Shown here: positions 32,398-40,128 of the stretch, in pieces
Numbering within the stretch: position 1 is the first letter of the stretch
Layout of the letters: each line of letters opens with the position of its first letter
Program-made: the position numbers and the translations under genes
Notes under the pieces: generated by a model
The model's input: the letters and a program-made list of their open reading frames with translations, nothing else
Database searches by the model: none
Told to the model about the DNA's origin: nothing
DNA from: Corynebacterium comes
GTDB taxonomy: Bacteria; Actinomycetota; Actinomycetes; Mycobacteriales; Mycobacteriaceae
Length of the DNA: 64,000 nt
Direction: 5' to 3'
Assembly: GCF_009734405.1 (NCBI RefSeq)
Contig: NZ_CP046453.1
Location: 124,001-188,000, forward strand

Positions 32398-33825
32398 GTG
32401 ATTGACACCGATCTCACCCAGGTTTTCGACGTCGACGAGGCCGTCGACGGCCTCGTCGAGTTGTATGACCACGCCACCGCCCTCGCCCGGACGATCCTGG
32501 ACGAGGGCACATACGACGAGTACCGCGACGTCGTCTACCCGAGGCTCGTCGTGGATGTGAAGGAGTGGCGGCCCATCGACCGTTCCGAACCCTTCGGTTA
32601 CGTCGAAGAAGCCGGCCGCTATTCCGCGACGCTGTCCAAGCCGCACCTCATCCGGGACTACCTGCGGGACCAGCTCACCCGGTTGGCGGGAAACTATCCC
32701 TGCGACATCTTCATCGGCCCCTCCGCGGAGCGGATCCCGCCCGAGTACATCCGCGGCATCGAGGGCATCACGGAGGCCCGCCGCGCCGGGGACAGCGCGG
32801 CGGAGGTCCCGCGTCCCACACTCGACAACGTGCACGACGCGATCGTGGACGGGGAGTGGGAGGCCTTCCACGGTCCCGAGAAACCGCTCTTCCACTTCGG
32901 GCCGCAGCGTTTCGACATCGCCTGCGCCCGCATCGAGCACTACACCGGCATCGAGGTCGACAGCGTCCAACGCTTCATCCTGTTCACCAACTACGACATG
33001 CACACCGCGGAGTTCGTGAAGTTCGGGCTGGGTGAGCTCGCCACCGAGGGTTCGCGCTACACCGACGTGGTCCTGCCCAACGGGCTGCAGATCAGCCGCG
33101 ACCGTGCCTCGTTGATCACGGTGGGGGACCTTGACCTGGGGTCCCGGTACCAGATGCCGCGCTATGACCTGTGCACGCGGGACGGCGACGGCATCACCAT
33201 GATCAACATCGGCGTCGGCCCCTCCAACGCCAAGACGATCACCGACTGCCTCGCCGTGCTGCGCCCCGAGGCGTGGATCATGATCGGCCACTGCGCCGGC
33301 ATGGACGGCCGCATGCGCATCGGCGACCTCATCCTGGGCAACGCGTACCAGCGCCAGGACAACATCCTCGACCGGCATATCAGCCGGGACATCCCCATCC
33401 CGGCCGTGCCCGAGGTGCAGATCGCACTGGAGGCCGCCGTGGAGGAGATCTACGGCGACGACAACTCCCTCATGCGCACCGGTACCGTCCTGTCCACCGC
33501 AGACCGAAACTGGGAGTGGCACACCCCGCGTGACCTGTGGGACTGGATGCGGGGTTCGACGGCAGCGGCCGTGGACATGGAATCCTCGGCGCTGGCCGCA
33601 AACGGTTACCGTTACCGCATCCCCTACGGTGCCCTGCTCTCCGTCTCTGACCTGCCGCTTCACGCGGTGCCCAAGCTCCCGGCGCAGGCGCAGGCCTTCT
33701 ACTCCAACTCCAAGCAGGCCCACGTCATGTGCGCGGTCCGCGCCGTCGAATCCCTCGCCGAGGACCCCGAGCGGCTGCGCACCAGGAAGCTGCGCCGCAC
33801 GATGGGTGAGGTGCCCTTCCGTTAG
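32398..33825 (+). CDS. amn: AMP nucleosidase
   Basis: AMP nucleosidase of 475 residues that splits AMP into adenine and ribose 5-phosphate and so affects the adenylate pool. The N-terminal regulatory domain begins DEAVDGLVELYDHATALARTIL; the C-terminal nucleosidase domain has NIGVGPSNAKTITDCLAVLRPEAWIMIGHCAGMDG and the active-site VDMESSALAANGYRYRIPYGALL. Length is close to the E. coli enzyme (484). GTG 32398 is chosen for the AAGGAGG nine bases upstream. Divergent from the multicopper oxidase; the next gene follows after 8 bases. Confidence 0.92.
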   Translation: MIDTDLTQVFDVDEAVDGLVELYDHATALARTILDEGTYDEYRDVVYPRLVVDVKEWRPIDRSEPFGYVEEAGRYSATLSKPHLIRDYLRDQLTRLAGNYPCDIFIGPSAERIPPEYIRGIEGITEARRAGDSAAEVPRPTLDNVHDAIVDGEWEAFHGPEKPLFHFGPQRFDIACARIEHYTGIEVDSVQRFILFTNYDMHTAEFVKFGLGELATEGSRYTDVVLPNGLQISRDRASLITVGDLDLGSRYQMPRYDLCTRDGDGITMINIGVGPSNAKTITDCLAVLRPEAWIMIGHCAGMDGRMRIGDLILGNAYQRQDNILDRHISRDIPIPAVPEVQIALEAAVEEIYGDDNSLMRTGTVLSTADRNWEWHTPRDLWDWMRGSTAAAVDMESSALAANGYRYRIPYGALLSVSDLPLHAVPKLPAQAQAFYSNSKQAHVMCAVRAVESLAEDPERLRTRKLRRTMGEVPFR

Positions 33826-33833
33826 GAGTCCCC

Positions 33834-36569
33834 ATGAACCTGCGTACCGACATGATGACCCGCGTCGCGTATTCCTCGGATGCGTCGGTGTTCCGGCGGG
33901 TGCCCGCGGCCGTGGCGGAGCCGCGCACGGTGGCGGACATCCGCGCGGTACTCGCGCTCGCCCGGGAGCGCGGCTGGTCGGTCGTCGCCCGTGGTGGTGG
34001 CACCTCCGTTGCGGGCAATGCGATCGGTGAGGGCCTGGTCATCGACACCTCCCGCCACTTCAACCGCATCCTCCAGATCGACCCGCAGGCTCGTACCGCC
34101 ACCGTGGAACCCGGCGTGATCTGCGACGATCTCCGCGCTGCCGCCCTGCCGTACGGCCTCACCTTCGGTCCGGACCCGTCCACGCATTCGCGTGCCACGA
34201 TCGGCGGCATGGTGGCCAACAACGCCTGCGGTTCACATTCCGTCGCCTACGGCACCACCGCCGACAACCTCGTCGCGGTCACCCTCCTACTTGCCGACGG
34301 CCGCGAGATCACCCTCGACGACAACGGCTGCGACGACGCGGAGATCGATGCGCAGCTGCGCGCTCTGGCGGAGGAGAACCGTGGCCTCATCGAAGACGAG
34401 CTCGGGCACTTCAGCCGACAGTCCTCCGGTTACGGCCTGCACCATCTGCTCGGTGAGCCGGTGAAGGCGGTCGCAGGTTCGGAGGGGACGCTCGGCGTCA
34501 TCACGCAGGTCACGGTCCGGCTCGTCGAGCTGCCACCCGTGACCGCGCTGGTGGTGCTGGCCTTCGAGACCGTCTTCGACGCGGCGCGCGCGGGCGCGCG
34601 GCTGAGCAACCTTCCGGGCATCACCACGGCGGAGGGGATGGGCGGTGACTTGGTCGAGGCGCTCGGCACCGATCCTGATCTACCCGGTGACAACGCCGGC
34701 GGCTGGCTCTTCTGCGAGGTCACGGGCGCCACGCCGGAGGAGGTGGCGGAGCGGGCGGCGGCGGTTGAGGGGGGTGTCGATAAGCGGGTGGTCGTGGACC
34801 CGGCCGAGATGCGTGTGCTGTGGCGGATCCGGGAGGCGGCGGCCGGTATCGTGACGCGGTTGCCCGACGGCGGGGAGGCCTGGCCCAGCTGGGAGGATTC
34901 CGCCGTTCCGCCGGAGAAACTGGGTGATTACCTGCAGGATCTCTACGCCCTGATGGACACCCACGGGTTGCGCGGCATCCCGTTCGGACACTTCGGCGAG
35001 GGTTGCGTGCACGTGCGCATCAGCTTCGACTTCTTCAGCGGTGAGGGGCTGCGGACCTTCCGTCGATTCATGCTCGACGCCGCCCGGTTGGTCACCGGCT
35101 ACGGGGGCAGTCTCTCCGGCGAGCACGGCGACGGGCGCGCACGCTCCGGCCTGCTGCGTGAGATGTACTCGCCGACGATGCGCGACGCCTTCGAGGAGTT
35201 CAAGCTCATCTTCGATCCCGACCGCATCTTCAACCCGGGCGTGCTGGTCTGGGCAGAGGACATCGCGGAGGGCCTGCGGCCCGGGGCTCCGCAACGCAGA
35301 CTGGAGGTGACGCCGGTGCACGCCTTCAGCGGGGACCGCGGTTCGCTGCTGGGCGCCGTCAACCGCTGTGTCGGCGTCGGATCGTGCCGGTCCATGAGCG
35401 GAGCGATGTGCCCGTCCTTCCAGATCACCCACGATGAGGTCCACTCCACCCGCGGCCGCGCCCGACTGCTCGCCGAGGCCCACCGGGGCGAGCACCTCGA
35501 CGGTTTCACCTCCCCGGAGGTCAACGAGGCGCTGGATCTGTGTCTGTCCTGTAAGGCATGCGCCTCCGAATGCCCCGTCACCGTGGACATGTCCACCTAC
35601 AAATCGGAGTTCCTCCACCACCACTACCGCGGCCGCCTGCGCCCCCGCGCCCACTACGTGATGGGCTGGTTGCCGCTGCTCACCAGGGCGATACGCCGGG
35701 TGCCCGGCGCGACGCTCCTGGCCTCGCTCGCACTGCGGACACCCGGCGCCGCGCGTCTGGCGGGGCTTGATCCCGGTCGGCCGTTGATCCGCCTGGTGCG
35801 CGGTCGGCTCCGATCCGGCGCGGGGGAGGGCGGGACGGTGGTCCTGTGGCCGGACTCCTTCAGCACGGGCCTGGATCCTCGTGCGGCACAGGCGGCCGTC
35901 GAGGTGCTGGAGATGCTCGGCTACCGCGTGGAGATCCCCCGGGAATTCGTCTGCTGCGGCCTGACCTGGCACTCCACCGGGCAGCTCGGCATGGTGCAAC
36001 GCGTCCTGCGCCGCACCGCGAAAGTCATGGGCCCCTATCTCGACCGCGGCCTGCCCGTTATCGCCGTGGAACCCTCCTGCACCGTCATGCTGCAGAACGA
36101 GGTCACCGAGCTTTCCGACGCCCCCGACATCGCCCGCCTCGCCGCCGCCACCGTCTCCTGGGCGGAGTTCATGGCGCCGCGCCTGGCTGAGTTGGACGTC
36201 CCGGCCTCCGAGTTGTCGGCGTTGACGCAGGTCCACTGCCACGAACGTTCCCTCGGCCGGCCCGAACACTCGGCCGCGATCCTGCGCGCCCTGGGCGTAC
36301 GTGAGGAACAGATCGCCACCGGCTGCTGCGGCCTGGCCGGCAACTGGGGTTTCGAACCCGGCCACGCCGAGATGTCCCTGGACCTGGGCGAACGTGAGCT
36401 CTTCCCCCGTGTCCGCGCAGCGGAAGGAGAGGTCATCGCCGACGGTTTCTCCTGCCGCACCCAGATCGAACAGGGCACCGGGCACCGGGCGAAGCACCTG
36501 GCGGAGGTGGTGCGGGAGGTGCTGCTCGGGGCGGGAGTGAATCTGCGGAGAAGCAGACACATCACCTGA
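33834..36569 (+). CDS. FAD-linked oxidase / Fe-S / CCG-domain dehydrogenase (YdiJ-like)
   Basis: Large 2-hydroxyacid dehydrogenase-type flavoprotein of 911 residues. Order: FAD-binding PCMH domain (VVARGGGTSVAGNAIGEG, DPSTHSRATIGGMVANNACG), FAD-oxidase C-terminal domain (SGEHGDGRARSGLL), two 4Fe-4S ligand sets (CVGVGSCRSMSGAMCPS and CLSCKACASECPV), and two CCG cysteine motifs (FVCCGLTWHSTG, TGCCGLAGNWGF). E. coli YdiJ and related D-2-hydroxyglutarate or D-lactate dehydrogenases share this layout and pass electrons to quinones. The substrate cannot be read. AGGAG precedes the ATG; it is probably co-transcribed with amn. Confidence 0.87.
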   Translation: MNLRTDMMTRVAYSSDASVFRRVPAAVAEPRTVADIRAVLALARERGWSVVARGGGTSVAGNAIGEGLVIDTSRHFNRILQIDPQARTATVEPGVICDDLRAAALPYGLTFGPDPSTHSRATIGGMVANNACGSHSVAYGTTADNLVAVTLLLADGREITLDDNGCDDAEIDAQLRALAEENRGLIEDELGHFSRQSSGYGLHHLLGEPVKAVAGSEGTLGVITQVTVRLVELPPVTALVVLAFETVFDAARAGARLSNLPGITTAEGMGGDLVEALGTDPDLPGDNAGGWLFCEVTGATPEEVAERAAAVEGGVDKRVVVDPAEMRVLWRIREAAAGIVTRLPDGGEAWPSWEDSAVPPEKLGDYLQDLYALMDTHGLRGIPFGHFGEGCVHVRISFDFFSGEGLRTFRRFMLDAARLVTGYGGSLSGEHGDGRARSGLLREMYSPTMRDAFEEFKLIFDPDRIFNPGVLVWAEDIAEGLRPGAPQRRLEVTPVHAFSGDRGSLLGAVNRCVGVGSCRSMSGAMCPSFQITHDEVHSTRGRARLLAEAHRGEHLDGFTSPEVNEALDLCLSCKACASECPVTVDMSTYKSEFLHHHYRGRLRPRAHYVMGWLPLLTRAIRRVPGATLLASLALRTPGAARLAGLDPGRPLIRLVRGRLRSGAGEGGTVVLWPDSFSTGLDPRAAQAAVEVLEMLGYRVEIPREFVCCGLTWHSTGQLGMVQRVLRRTAKVMGPYLDRGLPVIAVEPSCTVMLQNEVTELSDAPDIARLAAATVSWAEFMAPRLAELDVPASELSALTQVHCHERSLGRPEHSAAILRALGVREEQIATGCCGLAGNWGFEPGHAEMSLDLGERELFPRVRAAEGEVIADGFSCRTQIEQGTGHRAKHLAEVVREVLLGAGVNLRRSRHIT

Positions 36570-36649
36570 GCCGTCACTCCGCGGGCCAGTGAGGTGGCTT
36601 CTTTCCGCGTGGTGTGGCGCGACCGTCCGGTAGGCACTGTGGCGATCAG

Positions 36650-36689
36650 AATGGTCATATGTCGATTTTGGGCGAGAAAATCGACATAT
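36650..36689. repeat. 40-bp palindromic direct repeat, copy 1 (fic operator)
   Basis: Contains a palindrome with 13-bp arms, ATATGTCGATTTT (36657-36669) and its complement (36677-36689), around GGGCGAG. The same 40 bases recur at 37813-37852. The right arm holds TCGACA, 17 bases before TATTCT (36704-36709), which is a plausible promoter for the fic gene starting at 36716, so the palindrome probably acts as its operator. Confidence 0.85.
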
Positions 36690-36715
36690 CTGGAGGGTAT
36701 GTTTATTCTTTGGGC

Positions 36716-37813
36716 ATGAGCGCATCGCGGCCTGTTTTTGATCCCGATCTTCCCTTCAATGATCTCCCTCCGTTGCCTCCGCCGACCGATGTGGAAACCA
36801 CTGCGGTGCTCAAGGCGGTGATCAAGGCAAGAGAGCAGCTGGCGGCTCTGGACACTGCCTGTCGTTTGATCCCGAACCCGCACATCATCACCTCCACCAT
36901 TCCCCTCAGGGAGGCCCAGGCGTCGACGGAAATTGAGAATATCGTCACCACCAATGATGAGCTTTTCCGGGCAGCGTGGTCGGTGGACACGGATCCTTCG
37001 CCAGCGACCAAGGAAGCTCTGCGCTACAGGGAGGCGCTACGTAATGGGGTGACGCACCTGGACGATCGGCCAGTATCAGTCAAGACGGCCGAGGAGATCG
37101 GTGCGATCCTGCAGGGGCGTACGGCGCTGATCAGGGCCACTCCGGGGACATTCATCGGGGATCCGACCAGGCGAACTAAGGTTTACACGCCGCCGGAAGG
37201 CAAGGAAGTAATTGAAAGACATCTCTCGTCATGGGAGAGGTTCATCTATCTGGATCATGGCCTGGATCCACTCGTGCTTATGGCGGTGACCCACTACCAG
37301 TTCGAGGCGATCCACCCGTTCTATGACGGTAACGGTAGAACCGGAAGGATCCTGAATGTGCTGCTTCTCATTCAAGAGGGACTCCTTAAGTTGCCAGTTC
37401 TCTACCTGTCAGGCTTTATCGTGTCCAACAAGTCAGAATACTACCGTCTCCTGCGTGCTGTAACCGAGCAATCGCAGTGGGAAGAGTGGGTCTTGTTCAT
37501 GGTGCGGGGTGTCGAATACGCAGCACGGGAGGCTTATCAACTGATTGATCGACTCCGGCAGCTGCAGGAACAGATTGTCGCCGAAATTCGTGAGCTCGGA
37601 GGAATTCAGCCTGCGGCTGAACTGGCGGAGCTGTTGATGGTCAACCCGTATGTCCGTATCCAGGATGTTATTGATGCGGGTTTGGCGCGCCGGCAAACTG
37701 CATCGGGGTGGCTGGCGGTATTAGTGGAAGAGAAAATGCTCGTCGAGTTGAAGATGGGACGGCAGAAGATCTTCATCAATACCCGTTCTCTGGACATTCT
37801 GACCAGCAACTAA
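36716..37813 (+). CDS. Fic-domain protein with C-terminal winged helix
   Basis: Fic protein of 365 residues. The catalytic loop HPFYDGNGRTGR (200-211) is complete, so AMP transfer or a related nucleotidyl/phosphoryl modification should be possible. An inhibitory helix motif [S/T]xxxE[G/N] is present N-terminally as STEIEN (70-75), marking an intramolecularly inhibited class II Fic. The N-terminus fits the Fic/DOC N-terminal domain (PLPPPTDVETTAVLKAVIKAREQLAAL), and the last 80 residues look like a winged helix (YVRIQDVIDAGLARRQTASGWLAVLVEEKMLVE) that could bind the palindrome. Codon use is AT-richer than in the neighbours. The start is probably leaderless. Confidence 0.88.
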   Translation: MSASRPVFDPDLPFNDLPPLPPPTDVETTAVLKAVIKAREQLAALDTACRLIPNPHIITSTIPLREAQASTEIENIVTTNDELFRAAWSVDTDPSPATKEALRYREALRNGVTHLDDRPVSVKTAEEIGAILQGRTALIRATPGTFIGDPTRRTKVYTPPEGKEVIERHLSSWERFIYLDHGLDPLVLMAVTHYQFEAIHPFYDGNGRTGRILNVLLLIQEGLLKLPVLYLSGFIVSNKSEYYRLLRAVTEQSQWEEWVLFMVRGVEYAAREAYQLIDRLRQLQEQIVAEIRELGGIQPAAELAELLMVNPYVRIQDVIDAGLARRQTASGWLAVLVEEKMLVELKMGRQKIFINTRSLDILTSN

Positions 37814-37882
37814 ATGGTCATATGTCGATTTTGGGCGAGAAAATCGACATATTTTGAGCATATGTTTATTGCATCGACATAT
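37813..37882. repeat. Palindromic direct repeat, copy 2, with extra half-site (Wadjet operator)
   Basis: Bases 37813-37852 repeat 36650-36689 exactly, beginning at the last base of the fic stop codon. As in copy 1, TATGTTTATT follows eight bases later (37861-37870), so the promoter-like part is duplicated too. A third half-site, ATCGACATATG, lies at 37873. The jetA start is 130 bases downstream, which makes this the likely control region of the Jet operon. Confidence 0.8.
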
Positions 37883-38013
37883 GGGCACCGGAGCGGTTTC
37901 CCGTGAAAGGGCCGTACGGCGGACCTGAACGGGCGCACGATGGGGGCGGCGATGCGGCGTCGATAAGCAGTTGAGCCGCGAGCGCCCTGCCTCTTTCTGG
38001 AATAGTCGGGGAC

Positions 38014-39495
38014 ATGAGTCTGGTCTCCCATGCGCTCGGCTTCGCCCGGTTCCGGCGGGAATCGCCGATGATGGCGCTGTTGCGCAGTGACCATCTGCCG
38101 GTGGTGCTCGCGGTGGTTGCCAGTTACTTCCCCCAGGGGGCCCTGGCGCGTCCAGCCCACGAGATCTACGCGTTGCTGGATGAGGGGCTGCGCCAGCTGC
38201 GGGGCGAGGGTTTCAGCCTGCCCCGGGGACCGCAGGACTATGTGGGGGACTGGGTGCGCAGCGGTTGGCTGGTGCGCCGCCCGGGTACGGTCCGCACGGG
38301 TGAGACCCTGGAGCCCAGCGAGGACGTGCTGGCCGTGCTCGATGCGCTGCAACGCTGGGACAGCCCGCACCGTTCGGTCTCGGCCTCCAGAATCGAGTCA
38401 CTGTCCCTGGCGCTGCAGACCCTGGCGCAGGAATCCGACCCGGACGCGGGCAGACGGCTCGGCGAACTGGAGCGTCAGCGTGAGGAGATTGAAAGGCGCA
38501 TCGAGGCCACGCACCGCGGGGAGTTCGAGGTGCTCACCCCGGTGCAGGTCACGGAGCGGGTGGCGGACATCCTGGATCTGGCGGCGTCGATACCCGCGGA
38601 TTTCGCCCGGGTGCGTCATGAACTCGGCGACCTCAACCGGCAGCTGCGCAGGCAACTGCTCGATCCGGAGGATTCGCGCGGGGATGTACTGGAGGAGATC
38701 TTCCGCGGGGTGGACCTGATCGGGGATTCGGACGCGGGGCGCAGCTTCAACAGTTTCTTCGAGGTGCTGTTGGACCGGGAGCGCACCGCGCTCATCGACC
38801 GGTGGATCGCCGAGGTACTGGGCAGGGAGGAAACACAGGATGTGCCGGAGCATCTGCGGGTCGGCCTGTACCGGTTGTTCCGGGACATGGAGGAGGCCGC
38901 CTACGAGGTGAGCCAGGAGATGACAGGCTTGGCGCGCAGCCTGCGCCATTACGTGACCACCGAGGAATTCGCGGAGAACCGACGCATGATTCAGCTGTTG
39001 CGGGCCACCCGGCACTCCGCCGCCGAGGCGGCCCAGGAGGGTTCGGTGTCGGCCCTCAACCAGATGGAGACGCCCCTGGTACGCATCGGCATGCAGCTGC
39101 GTTCGGTTGCGGCGATGCGCCTGCGCAACCCCGGTGAGGAACGCGTTGACGAGGTCCCTCAGCAGGTCGAGGAAGTGGAACTTGACGCCGAGGTGCTCAT
39201 GGAGCAGATCCGCGCCAGCGAGATCGACTTCGAGGAACTCGAGGAGGCCGTCGAGGCTGCTCTGGCGAAACAGCCCGTGGCCACCATCGCGCAGGTTCTG
39301 GAGCTCACCCCGGCCACCCAGGGCCTGGCCAGCGTGGTGGGTCTCCTGTATCTGGCGATGAGTCGGGGTGTGCCTACCGGGCGCGCGCAGACCGTGCAGT
39401 GGGAGGATGCGGGGGAGGAACCGCCGGTGAAGGTCCGACGCGCGCGGATCAGCGGTTGGCAGTTCACCCGTGACACGGACCAAGAGGAGATGTGA
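38014..39495 (+). CDS. jetA: Wadjet subunit JetA / MksF (DUF3375)
   Basis: Kleisin-type subunit of 493 residues of the Wadjet (JetABCD, also MksFEBG or EptABCD) SMC-like system that recognises and destroys closed circular plasmids. The N-terminal winged helix region reads FARFRRESPMMALLRSDHLPVVLAVVASYF; a long charged helical middle (SLALQTLAQESDPDAGRRLGELERQ) and the C-terminal VPTGRAQTVQWED are as in DUF3375. It links the two heads of JetC dimers. It is the first of four genes, three bases before jetB, and lies behind the palindromic repeat shared with fic. Confidence 0.9.
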   Translation: MSLVSHALGFARFRRESPMMALLRSDHLPVVLAVVASYFPQGALARPAHEIYALLDEGLRQLRGEGFSLPRGPQDYVGDWVRSGWLVRRPGTVRTGETLEPSEDVLAVLDALQRWDSPHRSVSASRIESLSLALQTLAQESDPDAGRRLGELERQREEIERRIEATHRGEFEVLTPVQVTERVADILDLAASIPADFARVRHELGDLNRQLRRQLLDPEDSRGDVLEEIFRGVDLIGDSDAGRSFNSFFEVLLDRERTALIDRWIAEVLGREETQDVPEHLRVGLYRLFRDMEEAAYEVSQEMTGLARSLRHYVTTEEFAENRRMIQLLRATRHSAAEAAQEGSVSALNQMETPLVRIGMQLRSVAAMRLRNPGEERVDEVPQQVEEVELDAEVLMEQIRASEIDFEELEEAVEAALAKQPVATIAQVLELTPATQGLASVVGLLYLAMSRGVPTGRAQTVQWEDAGEEPPVKVRRARISGWQFTRDTDQEEM

Positions 39496-39498
39496 GGA

Positions 39499-40128
39499 AT
39501 GAGTACCCTGATGTGGCCGGAGGACACCGGCACACTGTCCTATCACTCACGCCGCGCCCTGGTGCAGCTGCTCAAGGGGCCGATGGTCACGGCGCAGGAT
39601 CATCCGCAGGTGTGGCAGGCGATCACCACCGATGAAAACGCCCTGCGCTCTGCCCTGCACAATGTTTTCCTGGATCTGGTGCTCGATGAGGATTCCGGCA
39701 TCGCCTTCACCCGGGCGGCGGCCGGTGGGCAGGATGTGGACGCCGGCGACGGCAGACGCGAACCGGTCCCGAAGGTGCTGCGCACGGAATCGCTCAGCCA
39801 TGTGGACACATTGATCATCCTGCACCTGCGTCAGGAGCTGGCTCTGGCGGCACCAGGGGAGCGCGTGATCGTGGACCGTGGTGAACTGCGGGAGCAGGTG
39901 CTGCTCTACCGGGTGGATGCGGAACGCGACGAGACGAAGCTGGCGAAGCGTTTCGACGCCTCCTTCCGCCGGATGGTCGACTACTCCCTGGTCCACGCCA
40001 CCGAAACCGAGGGGCGCTTTGAGGTGTCGCCCGCCCTGCGGCAGATCTTCGACGCCGCCACGGTGGAAGGCGTGCGCGCCGAGTACGAGAGATTCCGGTC
40101 CGCCGGAGACAGCGAGGAGAACCAGTGA
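39499..40128 (+). CDS. jetB: Wadjet subunit JetB / MksE (DUF4194)
   Basis: KITE-type subunit of 209 residues (DUF4194), composed of winged-helix modules that bind the JetA kleisin. The sequence opens with SYHSRRALVQLLKGPMVTAQDHPQVWQAI, has an LSHVDTLIILHLRQELALA helix pair in the centre and ends in an acidic helix. In C. glutamicum the equivalent MksE acts with MksB and MksF to reduce plasmid copy number. Its stop overlaps the GTG of jetC (GTGA), so stoichiometric translation is likely. Confidence 0.9.
   Translation: MSTLMWPEDTGTLSYHSRRALVQLLKGPMVTAQDHPQVWQAITTDENALRSALHNVFLDLVLDEDSGIAFTRAAAGGQDVDAGDGRREPVPKVLRTESLSHVDTLIILHLRQELALAAPGERVIVDRGELREQVLLYRVDAERDETKLAKRFDASFRRMVDYSLVHATETEGRFEVSPALRQIFDAATVEGVRAEYERFRSAGDSEENQ

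Noticed and set aside
30610..33723. A single minus-strand frame of 1037 codons that would fuse an unknown N-terminal half to the multicopper oxidase.
   Set aside because: The part above 32241 is antisense to amn, rich in Gly/Arg/Val repeats of shadow type, and the oxidase has its own ATG with AAGGAGG five bases before it.
24920..37975. A recurring phrase GTCGATAAGC at 24928, 34779 and 37962 as a dispersed repeat.
   Set aside because: Only about 12 bases are shared, one copy is inside a coding sequence and no longer symmetry or target duplication is present.
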